Assembly (NCBI GenBank): GCA_028455995.1 | Contig: JABELC010000007.1 | Span: 2,102,001-2,166,000 of the forward strand | DNA from: Scleromitrula shiraiana | Taxonomy: Eukaryota; Ascomycota; Leotiomycetes; Helotiales; Sclerotiniaceae | DNA: 64,000 nucleotides | Direction: 5' to 3' | In this document: one piece after another, positions 10,894-22,970 of the stretch | Layout: the number at the start of each line of letters is the position of its first letter | Numbering within the stretch: position 1 is the stretch's first letter | Made by a program: the position numbers and the translations under genes | The notes under the pieces: model-generated | Seen by the model: the letters and a program-made list of their open reading frames with translations, nothing else | What the model was told of the DNA's origin: nothing | The model's database searches: none

Positions 10894-10963
10894 GGCTGCT
10901 CACTCTATCTATTTTACTCTCACCATCAAAAAATCCTTACAAACATCTTACAATTTTCGAGTA

Positions 10964-13900
10964 ATGGCTTTTTATCATGCACAAAATAGTCCTCATACCA
11001 CCCAGCAATTATTCAATAACATTGCTATCAAAATAGAGCTTCGATATAATCATAGCGCAAATAATCCACATGATGATCCACATGATGATCCACATGATGA
11101 TCCACATGATGATCATACAGATCGTCCACCATTCAAAGTTTATTTCATTCCATTACTTTCAATACTTGACCCTGCTTACAAGTATGTTTCTGCCAGCAGC
11201 ATCCTTCCTATACATTTCAGCTTTGAGGAGTTTATACAAGAATTAAAGCGAAACTGCGGATTTTATTGGCTAGATGCTAAAGACATATGGGAGTTACGAT
11301 ACAGCACGCCTGCCCCATATACTGGACTCGATAATGGAGATTACAAAATAGCCTCGGAATCTACTTTTCATAATGCGATATCTACTTTGTTAAATCATGC
11401 GGCCTGGGCCCCTCATGCCAGTCAAATAATTACATTTTCTCTTTTAGGAAATACGTCTCCAGTGCAAGCGCATAAGGCTCTTGATACAGGGAGGGGTATT
11501 ACATTAGGAATTCCCAATGCATGGAGGAGACGTACTATGTTAAGACCAGCTATTGATGAGGAGCCAGCTTCTGAAAAGAGTGCATCTGCTACAGCTGCTG
11601 ATGGGGAGCCTGCCTTTAAAGATGGTGCGCCTGCTACAAAAATACCTCCCAGCGCAAACTCGAAGTTGGCCCTGGTCGATGATGCCTCTAATGCAGAAAT
11701 ACACTCGGACACGGGCTTGAATTTGGAGCGGGCCCTTGCAAATGGTGAGGGGCTATTTTCTGCAGCATCACCAGCCGCCTCAGCATCACCAGTCGCTTCA
11801 GTCGCCTCATCCGCCTCATCACCGGCCGCCTCAGCATCACCCACCCCGGCATCACCCGCTCCAGCATCACCCGCCCCAGCATCACCCGCCGCAGCCGCAC
11901 AATCCCCAGCCGCAGAATCCCCAATCGCAGAAACCCCAATCGCCCCAGTTACAGCCGCCCCAACCGCAGCGCCCTTAGCAGAGTCATCCCCATGCCTAAC
12001 ACCCCGACGTAGATCAGATAGTATGCTAGATAGTATCCCAGAAACACCGCCACCCCTGCCTGAATTACATCAGGGACTCTCTTCGGCCACCAAAAATTAC
12101 ATCGATGGCACAGATATTGATGTGACTGACCTATCAAAGAGGATAATTCTTGCCTTTATCGATAATGGCTTAGAGGAGCCACAGCCAGAAGATTTTGAGC
12201 ATACCGAGCAGTATAATGAGGCTATGGAGGAGTATCGAGAGGCCATTAAGAATATCAATGAGGCAAGGCAAGTACTTTGTATGATAATTAATAATAATGC
12301 CATTACTGAAAAAATATCAGGTTACAAAACACGCTGGATTCGACAGCAGCCGAGCATTTCGACGAAAGCACATGGCCAGATATATGTGACTTCTTCCACC
12401 ATGATCCAAGGAGCTACACATCTCAATACGTGGTCACTATTCCAAATGGATTCTCTCGCAAGCTTTTACCTGTTCAGGCACAAGGAGTTTTATGGATACT
12501 ACGCGAGATTCATGGGCGTATGGGCTCTACAATTATGGGCCACTCTATGGGGCTTGGCAAATCCACTATAACTTTGGCTATATTTTTCATCCAGAACATA
12601 TTCAATATATTATGGGCTGATATCAGAGATAATCCAATCAAGCACGCATGGAAATCAGAGGACCCCGAGAAAATATGCCCATCTGCAAAGGATATAATGG
12701 ATAAATACGGATTTGAATGTCCATGTTCAATACGCAGCAAAACTCACTGGCTAAAATCCAACCCAGGCTGTACAATCGTTATTGCCCCACTGGGCCTAAT
12801 GCATATATGGGTGAGTGAGTACAGAGACTGCCTTGGGGAAATGGAGAATACAAGCAAGTTCTATACTCATATGGTAATGGCACACGAAGATGCTAAAGGA
12901 GACATGCTTATGGATCAGTCGAAACTACACCGCCTTAGGATGCATGAAGATTCATCAGGCGGAGAGAGAGAGCGCCCAATTCAAACTCCCAAACTAGAGA
13001 ACAGCTCGGTTTTCGTTATTACAACGCCTGACTCCGGGCAGAATCACTTTATTCATAAGCTCCAAGGGAGGAGAGACTATTTCCTTGAACAAGCGCCTGT
13101 CACGAAAACCAGAAATGGAGTAAAGACGATATCACAGCCGAGGCCTGTCAAGAAAACCCTTATATGGCAGCAGGCTAAAGTTGGCATGATTTTCCGCGAT
13201 GAATTTCATTTACGCAAGACCTCGGCAAATAGACTAATTCAGCTACTAAAAGATCTTCAGAGGCAATATAGACTCAGGCATCATTACACAACGCCTAAGC
13301 TAGTATTCATGAGCGCTACACCTATCATGAATAGCCCAACCGACATCCAAGAAGAGGTGAAGCTAATGATTCGAGACTCATGGAGATCGGATGGGGTATT
13401 ATCTAAATGGATGGACCCATTAAGAATTGAAAATCTAGGCAAAGGCTGGTCGCATACAATTGCTAGCAAATCAATAAGCAACGAAGAGAGATCGCTGGTT
13501 TTGGACAAGATTATCATAGAACTACAGCCACATGTACACCGCATGATGATTAGATGGGGGCCAAAAAGCATGTTCATGGGCAACAAGTGTGTCAAAGTCC
13601 CTCGAAATATATTTAAAGATTTTGAGGTTGAGCATGAGCCATATTGGACTCAAAGGGTAGCCGATATAAACAGGCGGGAGAGAGAAAAATTTGAATATCG
13701 AGAGCGAGAGAGGCTGTTGCGGTGGATGAGTAAGGGGCACCACAAATCAGAGTACAGACCATTGGAGGCACGCAAAGACATGAATGTTTACTATAAAACT
13801 CGAGTATGTGCCTCTTTGCCAGGGTGCGTAGATATCAAGGACTATGAGGGCCATGCTTTAAGATTGACAGAAAAGGAATGGAAAGAAAGAACTTCGAAAA

Positions 13901-14590
13901 CTCATGATGCTGATGATGACCGAGGAACCTGGGTAATGGAAACAGCAACCGATCCATATTTCGCCAATATTAAGCTTATTGCAGAGTCGTCAGGCAAGCT
14001 TGCAAAGCTCAGGGAGGTTATTGAAGAGTTTAGAGATCGGCGAGATGCAGAAGGCTTGCTGTGTCGACAGATTTTCTGCTCTTATTTCTTTGTAACTACG
14101 TATTGCATTTATTTAGTAAGTTTTGATTTGCTTGGCTTGAATACAATATCACTAACGCTAATCTTAGTTTATGGTTCATATATTAAACATTCCCAAGGCA
14201 GAGATTGTTTTTATTACCAAATTGAATAAGCCCAAGCAGATTGAGGCTGAGCTGCGTCGATTTCATGGTGATATAGATAAGAAAAAAGGAGGGCCAACAG
14301 CACGATATATTGTCGCGACAAGCTCCACGCTATCAGTAGGACTAACTCTGGCCGAGGCAATATCCGTTCTTATGTTTGAACCAGATTATTATATAAATAC
14401 AATTGTTCAATCATTTGGGCGACATTGCCGGCAAGGCAATAAGAATAAGGAGGTTTATTCATGGATGATACTAAATAAAGACAATGCAGTTGAGCAAAAG
14501 ATTCAATCGGATAATAATTGGAAGCAGAGGATTACAAGGGTCGTGGATGCAAAAGTGATCGAAGAGGATAATGAGAATGAAGGAAACTAA
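10964..14590 (+). CDS. SNF2-type DEXH helicase/ATPase with a long unique N-terminus (1173 aa)
   Basis: Three exons: 10964-12267, 12321-14115 and 14168-14590; 3522 nt, 1173 aa. The first intron (53 bp) works in frame only with a GC-AG splice pair, donor GCAAGT; the second is a normal 52-bp intron. Helicase motifs run in order: motif I MGLGKST at about residue 511, motif II DEFH at about 728 (family usual DEAH), motif III SATP at about 766, and motif VI QSFGRHCRQGN at about 1114. The C-terminal lobe is compact. The N-terminal 430 residues are not SNF2-like: a Pro-His-Asp-Asp repeat near 36-50, a folded segment, then an Ala/Ser/Pro repeat tract at about 265-335. SNF2 ATPases translocate on DNA and move nucleosomes or other proteins; the target here is unknown. 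The macro-like neighbour makes a chromatin role plausible. Confidence 0.85.
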
Positions 14591-15205
14591 GATATAAGGA
14601 ATTTGAGTTACTGGAAAATGAATAATAAATATTAGTATAGACATTATTTAATAAGTATGCGATTTTACGATTTTACGGTGCGCCATTTACAATGCGCCTC
14701 AAAATGACACACTAAAATGATTCATCTATCAAAATAATTCAGCCAAAATAACTAAGCCATCAAAATAATCCACCTATCAAAATAACCCACCTATCAAAAT
14801 AGCCCATCGACTGAAATGATCGAGCAATGAAAATAACCTAAGCTATCAAAATAACTTAAGCTATCAAATTAACTCAGCCTAGCAATCAAAATAACCCACC
14901 CATCAAAATAATCCACCCATCAAAATAATCCACCCATCAAAATAGCCCAGCTATTAAAGTAATTCAGCTATTAAAGTAACCCAGCCATTAAAGTAATCAT
15001 TCCATCATAATGCTCAATAATCAAAATAACTCAACAATCATGATAGTAATAGAATAACCATAATATTACCAAGCATTATAGTCTGTGCCCTGATTATGTA
15101 ATACTGAACATCACACAGAAGAATTATTTCAAAATATCGTTATACTCACTATATTTTATATTATTTACCCCATGTTTTTTTGCAATTTAGTAACAACCTT
15201 ACTAA
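14591..15205. repeat. CAAAATAACCCA-type repeat cluster
   Basis: From about 14700 to 15010 the motif TCAAAATAA(C/T)CCA recurs some 15 times with spacing of about 14-20 bp, drifting to TTAAAGTAA in the middle. No gene is seen. The cluster lies between the helicase stop and the end of the transposase remnant. Confidence 0.8.
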
Positions 15206-16938
15206 CTAATTCAACATAATAGCATCGCCATCATCCTCATTCAAATCAAATTCATCATCTGATTCAAGAGAAATCATCGGGATTTTTGTAAGGTCACGGT
15301 GATTATCGATTGCCTCTTCATCCTCGCGATAGATGAAGTCTATTTTCCGACCAGCGGGCATATAAGCCACTACACGACTTTGGCCATAAAGGCCAATTTC
15401 CCGATCTTCCCCATGCCTCCAATCCCCCAAATGATCGCCTTCCAGCTTGATCGCTCCAGTCAGTTGCGGGGTATCACGAATAGCGATATTATCTTCCTCT
15501 ATTTCATCACTCAAACGATAGGGTGACTCTGACTTCCTTGCTTATTAATGATGATAGGGCCCGATTTACTATGTTTACCACGTTGAATTTTGATGTCCGG
15601 CATGCCCTTGATTTTCAATAACTGATCTTCAGAACCATCGGACTTTAAGGTGATGTCTACATTCTGAAAGGTTCGAATGATTTGCAGTCTCTTTTTGATG
15701 AAGGTTTCCTCAACTGCTTCCGCAAGCCGGGCTGTGATACTGCCCCGCCATTGCGCAAGGGAGATCTGGCCACTAAAGTATCGCTCGAGATTTTCATCGT
15801 CGACTAAGAACGCATTGCACTTTGCTCGCATAGCATTTTTGATGCTACGATTGAGTATAAGATCAGCAGGCTGCAGATGCCCCGTAAGGCCTTCAGGAAT
15901 GATAGAGCGATAAACATTGCGATCTTTTAATGCTTGCGCAAAGGGGCTGTCGGTGCCCAAATGAGCCTTGAAGTTATCCAAGACTAATAAGCGGGGGCGG
16001 GGAAACAAAGAGAGGAAGGATTGCCCACATACTTTTTTTTACCCACCAGGTCATGATGTCTCTATTGGCCCAGCCGCTCTTTTGCCATTGGACTGCGACA
16101 TTACGATCGTGGAACTCCCGCACTTCCCGATCCCGATCCACATCTGACATATTGGGGTCCGTTTTGAAAATGATGGTGGGAGGGACCACAAAAAGACCAT
16201 CGCCGCGCGAGAATATCATAAGGGAGAAGCGAATGTCCTCAAGACCACTTTGCCTAATCCATACATCCTTCGCACCTCTTTGACTCAAGGTTTTATTGCC
16301 GGCAGTCAGCCGGAGGTTGGTCTGATCGAGGTTCCCCGTGCAATTTTTGGGGAACTCATGCATCACCATAAGGTCCGCGTTGTAGTTCAGCCAAGGCTGT
16401 GCAACAACAAGCTGCTCCGGAGTCTTTTGTGCGGTATGGGTCATTGCTCGAGTTGATAGCCTATGGCGGCGACTAAAGTCCTTGTACCACTTATCAGAGA
16501 ACTTGAAATTATTTTCCCCAACCATATTGCGCAGGAGTGCCTCCCCCCTCTTCTTAGCGAAAACTTTAATAACTGCGTTGCCCTTGGCCCGCTCTGCGAT
16601 GATCAAGGCGGCTAATGCTGCCTCCATCTCGGGGTATTGGGCTCGCCTCCCAAAGCCGGGGGTGGCAGAGATGCGTGCCTTGCCAGGGCCCATTTGAAGG
16701 ATTTTGGGCTTATCTGCGAGCCATTTTCCTACGATTCTGGGATTTAAGTGACTGCTGATCTTCTTCGTTATCTGTGGCCATGTTTTTTTCTCTGGAGGAA
16801 TATTGGGGTCTTCAGCAATGCGTATGGCCTGTAATTTATGCTTTGTGCGCCACGACAGGCGGGTGTTCGCCGTTTCTTCCTCTTCCTTTTCCTCCTTTCC
16901 CTTCGTCCTTTTTTCCCCCCCTTGCGTGGTGATGACAT
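15206..16938 (-). pseudogene. Pogo/CENP-B-type DDE transposase, frameshifted
   Basis: Three reading-frame pieces form one transposase on the minus strand. The N-terminal part has a Psq-like helix-turn-helix (RLSWRTKHKLQAIR) and a CENP-B-type DNA-binding domain with FSDKWYKDF and RRH. The DDE core shows NLDQT, LLVLDNFKAH and QPAD, so all three acidic residues of the DDD triad are present. Breaks: a run of eight T at 16033-16040 (the frame needs seven), a second near 15515-15550 before the acidic C-terminus, and probably a third in the C7/T6 run at 16909-16921 that separates the ATG at 16936-16938 from the rest. No terminal inverted repeats were found. It is likely an insertion in the island, not a core part of it. 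Confidence 0.8.
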
Positions 16939-17173
16939 TTTATTATCGCAAGACTGATTTAATAATAGATACAGGAGCAGGAGTAATTAAGAAATTTTCT
17001 TATTCAAAAATTTTCCTTGAGGCTCGCTAGGCATCAACATTATACTTAAAAAGGCCTGTTTGCAGCACCCTCTCTTTGATCGGCTTCGAGATAGCCCGCT
17101 ACATTCTCTTCGATATAACTTTCTACATCATCAGCAGCATCATATCGAATTACTATTAGATCTGGAGGTCAGC

Positions 17174-17706
17174 ATGGCTACAGCAGGGGACTCAGCTACT
17201 AGTGGTGCATGCCAAATCGTTTGTAAGTATAAAAATTACATAATGATTCAAATGTAGTGTATTTGAACTAACCAAATATAAAATTCGTGAATACAGATTA
17301 CGCCCCAAACTGCGAGTGCTTTCATTTGCATGCGACATATAAACTACGATCGCGAATTCCCTACAGCCCAAATATACCACCAGGAGTATCATTATGCGAT
17401 AGTGATCCGGCAATACAATTATATACACACTATGGCTGGGTAAAAGATGAGGATTGGACCCCGATAGATTACCATCTTTCAAAGGGGGCAAATGTCTTGT
17501 GTTTACCATACGAGTATAAAAGGCGCTGGTGGGGAGTCGACTCTTTTGATCAGCCTGCTGAGTGGAGATCTGGTGTCGCGATTTGGTGGATAGAGAAGTC
17601 GCATCCTCTAAAAGAGATTGAATCATCGCAAGCTCTTCAGGATGCGCCACTTACGCAGTATACAGGTGTGGATGAGGAGCATGCTAGCAGCAAGCTAAAT
17701 ATATAG
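17174..17706 (+). CDS. Orphan 152-aa protein
   Basis: Two exons, 17174-17222 and 17297-17706, joined by a 74-bp intron with GTAAGT donor and an ACTAAC branch site. The 459 nt read without a stop. The protein is rich in Trp, Tyr, His and Pro (GVSLCDSDPAIQL, RRWWGVDSFD, VAIWWIEKS) and has no signal peptide, so a small globular domain is likely. I do not recognise it. The frame is also open for about 150 nt upstream, but without an ATG. Confidence 0.6.
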
Positions 17707-18850
17707 CCGACCGGCATCTCATATAAAAGCAGCATTATTGAAAATCAAGAGGATGGGGGGACTGATGCCGCTGAATTCATGCAGACTGTATGGTAAGAAT
17801 GATAGGGCTTTTCAAAGATAATAGAGGCTAATATATAATTCAGCAGTATACCAGCCTCTATACCAGCCTTTAATACGATGCGCGCTACTAGCCATCCACT
17901 AGCCTACAGCAGCCCCAGCAACAATTATTCTCGATGTTAAGATACAGCCGCGCTTATTAATATGAGAGGCATGGCTGGCTGCCGATCAGGCCGCTGGCAA
18001 TCATAATTGAGAGCGTTACATTCCAGAGCATCGTCGAACCCAGTTCAGGTCGCGATCATGGCTGAGCGTTATATCCTAGAGCATCGTCGAGCCCAATTCA
18101 AGGCAGCGGGTGTCTTTATCTTAAAAACCTAAAAACCTAAAAAATCTCTAGGCCACTGCGATGGCTGAGGACCATTTGTTATAAGTGATATTGACTTTAG
18201 TGTGGATTCGAATACTTTTATCTTGGGCTAATCAAAATCAGCAGACTTATAAGAGGGCTTTTACGGGTGGAAAAAAGAGGGGGGGGGGAATGGGGGGGAG
18301 GGGGGGAAGATAAAAGTACTATGATATTGGCCTTGGTTATATCGCATCCTGCCTTGTACTGGTAGGCTTTCTAGTGCTAGTGCTAGTGCTAGTACTAGCT
18401 TGGGTCTCGTCGCTCATCACTCATCGTGCTGTCACGCATTTCATTAATGTGATTCCTTGTTTTAAGTATGAGCAGTGCTAGCATATTGCAAGAATGTTAC
18501 TGATCATAAGAATATTAATGACATTTATAATAATAATAATAACAATGATATTAATTACCGTGACAGCTTTTTGGTAATCAATTGGCGGTCAATTGAATGT
18601 CGGGCACTAAACATTAGACATATTATTGCTAATAGCCGTAAGGGCATGCCATTATTCTGTTAGTGATTAGCCAATTCGCAATTCATTGATAGCTGATTGA
18701 TGACTAAAATATATAAGGTCATCTATGACAGCAAGACTTAATTAATGGCGGCCAATTGGCGGTCGATTGGTAGCCAGATGATTGATAGCCATCTGGCTGC
18801 TATAAATGCATGTAGTGAATATAAATAAGTATTGTTCACTTAATCAATAT
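17707..18850. other. Right edge of the island, no clear gene
   Basis: Mixed composition with no credible coding frame. It has a duplicated segment of about 70 bp built on GAGCATCGTCGA (near 18030 and 18085), a G-rich run at 18270-18305, a GTGCTA microrepeat at 18374-18400 and a TAA/TAAT microsatellite near 18528. GATTGGCGGTCGATTG-like words recur at 18580-18780. The sequence becomes AT-rich from about 18840. Confidence 0.5.
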
Positions 18851-19138
18851 TTTTTTTTGCTGATGTACTATATATATTTTTATTATTTTTTTATTATATA
18901 AAATATTTTAAAAAGAATTAAAAATAAATTTAAATTAAAATATTAAATATTAAATTAAATAATATTTTAATATAATATTTTTAATTTAAAAAATATATAT
19001 AATAATATAATTAAGAAAAATAATTAAAATGATTTTAATTATATTTTAATTAGAATAATATTGATTAATTTAAATTATATATATTAATATAAAAGATAAT
19101 TTATATAAAATTAATAATTTTAAAATTTTTAATAATTA
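18851..19138. other. AT-rich, RIP-like sequence
   Basis: Nearly pure A/T with no frame and no recognisable element. It leads to the first fold-back element. Confidence 0.6.
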
Positions 19139-20114
19139 CTCGGTCAAATTAAAATTGAAGCACGCGCAAAATAAGCGAATCGCTTCAAAATCGATGATTT
19201 TATACAAATCACCTTTTGTACTAATGTAAATAAATCATTCAATTATTGATAAAATTATTTAAGATTCTAAACTTGAATTATTTTTATATTTAAATATTGA
19301 GTATTAAAATTTAAAAATTAAATAATAATTTTAAAATTTATAATATTTAATTCAATACAAAGTAAAAATCATACTAATATACTATATTTTTAACTTAGTT
19401 TAAATCAAGCAAATTATTATATTAAGAAATAATAAAAATATATATGAATATATAAAAGAAAAGCTTTTATTTGATATAAATATTATATATTAAAATTTAA
19501 TATAGCGTTTTTAAAAAATCGAAATTATAAAAGTATTTTAAAATCTTTAAAATTTTTAAAAATCTGAATAATTCATTCAAATCAAAATTATATTAAATAA
19601 TATTTTAATATAATAATTATGAAGATATAAATTATCATATATAAAAATTTGAAGTGATTTTGATGATTTTTAAAAATCGAAGTTATGGTGGTGTTTGATG
19701 CTTGTAAGTATTATATATACTTTTTTTAACTTTATTATATTGTATTTTTTATATATTTTTAATATAGATAATATTTATATAAAATAAAAGTTTTTTTTCT
19801 ATATATTTATATATATCTTTATTATTTTTTAATATAATAATTTATTTAATTTAAATCAATTTAAAATTATAGTATTTTTATATGATTTTTATTTTATATT
19901 TGATTAAATATTATAAATTTCAAAATCATTATTTAATTTTAAAATTTTAATAATAAATATTTTAATATAAAAATAATCTATATTTAATATCTTAAGTAAT
20001 TCTATAAATAATTGATCGATTTATTTACATCGGCGCAAGAGGTGTTTTGTATAAAATCGTCGATTTTGAGGGTTTTCGGCAATTGGCGCGTGCTTCAATT
20101 TTAATTTAACCGAG
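19139..20114 (+). mobile_element. Fold-back MITE-like element, copy 1
   Basis: A 976-bp element flanked by TA on both sides (19137-19138 and 20115-20116). It starts CTCGGTCAAATTAAAATTG and ends in the inverted form, ending TTAACCGAG. The outer 30 bp, including GCACGCGC, is GC-rich and preserved. Inside, the two halves are imperfect inverted copies of each other over roughly 400 bp each, so it can fold into one long hairpin. The 5' end carries AAATAAGCGAATCGC and the 3' end CGGCAATTGG at the corresponding place, which gives it an orientation. No coding capacity. The TA flanks suggest mobilisation by a Tc1/mariner-superfamily transposase. Confidence 0.85.
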
Positions 20115-20116
20115 TA

Positions 20117-20504
20117 ATCTAATAGATTTTTTAGTATATTTTTTTCTAAATATAATCTTTATAATTTCTATTCTATTATAATTAATAATTAGATTAATTA
20201 GTTTTTATAATATTTTATATTATTATCTATTAATATTTAATATCATCATTATTTTTATATTAATTATAATATTTTACAACTTATTGAATCTATATTCACT
20301 ATTTATAAAAAATATTTCAAAATTTTATATGATTTATTTTAATATTATATTTTCATTAATTTGATTATTTTTCAAGAATTTTTTATATATTAATATATAT
20401 TAAAATACTTTTTTCATAAATTTGATGATTATTTATAAACTATTAATTAAATTACTTAATATATAATATATCTTTATGATAATTTTATTTAAATTTTTTA
20501 TCTT
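20117..20504. other. AT-rich sequence between the fold-back element and a fragment
   Basis: AT-rich, without frames or recognised repeats. Confidence 0.5.
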
Positions 20505-20619
20505 TGTATAAAATATTGATCGATTTATTTACATCGATGTAAGAGGTGTTTTGTACAAAATCATCGATTTTAAGGCGATTCGCTTATTTTGCGCGTGCTT
20601 CAATTTTAATTTGACCGAG
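20505..20619 (-). mobile_element. Terminal fragment of the fold-back element
   Basis: About 110 bp matching the 5' end of the element in inverted orientation (GCGATTCGCTTATTTTGCGC, then the GACCGAG terminus), followed by TA. The rest of this copy is absent. It abuts copy B of the gene-bearing repeat. Confidence 0.75.
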
Positions 20620-21446
20620 TATATAATAAAATTAATAATAATACTCTTTTTTTATATTTAAACCATTAACGAAAATCGATCGCTATCTATAACAAATACT
20701 TAAAAACAACCCAAATCAAAAGCTTAACATAATCAATACAAAATCAATAACTAAACACCTAATTCAAACAAACCATACAAATATCTTTTAAGATATCTAA
20801 ATCAAAAACCGACTCGCCAACTCCATTAGTTGTTCATCTCTATAACGTTTAGGCCATCTCATTTTTGTCCCGGTTGATTATCTCACTAAGGTTATTAATG
20901 CCTCTTAGACCCTTCGATTCCCTTCGTTGCGCTTACGCCTCTCTTCCCCTATTCCATCTGCCATCTTATTTGATTTATTCTCCAATCTATTAAAGGGCTC
21001 CACAACCTCATCGTGCTTAGAACGACTCGAAAAAGCATTATCATGACCCAGATTAGAGTTACAGCTGTCAGAATAACTTGGAGGAGGAGCATCATAACTA
21101 CTCGAAGTAGCATTACGGCACCCAAAACGATGCAGAAGAGTATCACCGTGACTCGGAATAGAGTTACGGCTCTTAGAACGACTCGAAGAAGCACCATCAT
21201 GATTATTCGATGTAGACTCATTCGATGTAGACTCACGGCCATTAGAACGGCCATTAGAACGGCCATCAGAACGATCCGAAGAAGCACCAACATGACTCAA
21301 TGTAGAGTCACGGCTCTTAGAACGCCTCTCCTTACGGCTAGGCACACGCACCTCATCAGAAGAAACACAGCTAGTAATTACTCCGTGTAAGTCTTGTGGA
21401 TGGATATCATCGAGAAAAGCTTCTATCCGATCAAATGCATCACATA

Positions 21447-22093
21447 CTAGATAAAAAGAGTTTTATTAGTATTGTTTTATTGTCATTTATATATACGCAA
21501 TTCCAATTTACTTACTCAATGATTCAGGACTATCTGAACTTCGTGACCTTCGTGACCTTTGTGAACTTCGTGAACTTTGTGAACTTCGTGAACTTCGTGA
21601 ACTTCGTGAACTTTGTGAACTTCGTGAACTTCGTGAACTTTGTGAACTTTGTGAACTTTGTGACCTTCGTGAACTTCGTGATTCCGATTTCCATTCAAGA
21701 CTGACGAATTGCTTTTCATTTTCAAAAAATTGTTCAATAATTGCCATTATAGTCGATCTATCATCTATTTTAAGATCTTTTGTGTATTCCTTAACTAGAT
21801 AAGAATAATTATATTAGATTGTTTTATTGTTATTTATATACGCAATTCCAATTTACTTACTATTGTTATGTAATTTTAATGACTCATTTGTACCTTCTTG
21901 ACGCATAAATACTTCGATAGAAGTGATATTCTGATTAATATGGTTTTTTATTCTCCGACATACACCATCTAGATCTTTCTTTTGCTTTTTATGAATGTTC
22001 TCATGATAACTATAGTCGCCAGGAACTAGATAAAAACAGTTATGTTAGATATTGTTTTGTTGTTATTTATATATATAATTTCAATTTACTTAC
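21447..22093 (-). repeat. Introns 3, 4 and 5 of copy B, near-identical
   Basis: Introns at 22093-22026 (68 bp), 21860-21795 (66 bp) and 21515-21447 (69 bp), all phase 1. They match the introns of copies A and C over almost their whole length, including GTAAGTAAATT at the donor and TTTATCTAG at the acceptor. Confidence 0.85.
21538..21682 (-). repeat. 9-bp coding repeat in exon 5 of copy B
   Basis: About 16 units of a 9-bp sequence, on the plus strand GAACTTCGT or GAACTTTGT. On the coding strand it gives alternating Ser, Arg and Gln (SSRSSQ-type), an SR-like low-complexity tract. Confidence 0.9.
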
Positions 22094-22799
22094 ATAAATC
22101 ATTTATACAAACTTGAGATATATAATTATAAAATATAAAATGATACTTTAATTGGATAATGAATGAACTTTCAAGTTGAGATTCAAATAATATTTCATTA
22201 TTAGCCTCAATATTGAATGAACTTTCAACAAGTTGAGATTCGAATGTTGGAAGTTGAGATTCGAATAGTATTTCATTGTTAGTCTTAACTGGATCATCCA
22301 ATTCTAAAGCCTGTATCATAGCTCCTGTATATAAATATACTAGGTATTGATTAAATCAATAAATGAATGTTTTAGCTCAAAGGTTGTTACTATAACTTGA
22401 CTGACAACTTTCATTTTTAGAAAAGCCCAAAAAAACCAAAAAAAAGGCACCATCGATGCCATGTGTTCTGGGTATATAAGGCTAGACAACTTTATATCCT
22501 TTTATGAAAAATCTCCGACCTTCCAATAGTGGTAGTAGACTGCTGTTGGAGGATTATTCGATAAGGCCAATCGTTCTTTTTTTGGTTAACTTTTTGTAAT
22601 AGCCAATATATTTTTGTTGATATCGTAATAGAAATTAATATGTTTGAGGAAGAGCGGGGTAAATAATTATTTTAATGAAATAATTTGATATTAAAACTTA
22701 CGAATTTGTTAGCTCCGTTTTTTTTAAGGACCCTAAAACGAATATAAAAGGGGTATTCAAGATTTTCAAGATTATTAGGTTCTATATTTAGACGATTGC

Positions 22800-22915
22800 A
22801 TTAGATAATAAATATTTAAGTATTGATTAATTGAAGATAGAAAGCTTAAATATTGAATAATTGAAAATAAAAAGCTTAGATATTGATTAATTAAAGATAG
22901 AAAGCATATTGATGC
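22800..22915 (-). repeat. 30-bp leader repeats of copy B
   Basis: About three units of TATTGATTAATTGAAGATAG with an AAAGCTTA block, equivalent to those of copies A and C. Confidence 0.75.
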
Positions 22916-22970
22916 ATTTTCTTTTTTTATTTATTATAAAGCCAATATACCATCGACATCATTTCTACAT

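Larger units (their letters stand above)
20905..22785 (-). pseudogene. Six-exon repeat-family gene, copy B, broken 5' part
   Basis: Exons parallel to copies A and C: exon 1 22785-22708 region, exon 2 about 22680-22400, exon 3 22339-22094, exon 4 22025-21861, exon 5 21794-21516, exon 6 21446-20905. The start codon reads ATA, the acceptor before exon 2 has lost its AG, and exon 2 has in-frame stops; these fit G-to-A changes on the coding strand. Exons 3-6 remain open and correctly spliced on paper. Exon 5 gained a Ser-Arg-Ser-Gln type repeat, and exon 6 is Ser/Arg/Asn-rich with repeated SxSRSxxR motifs. A new shorter product from exons 3-6 cannot be excluded. Confidence 0.65.

Noticed and set aside
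3148..18850. Starship-type giant transposon
   Set aside because: No DUF3435 tyrosine recombinase (captain) gene is present at either edge of the island.
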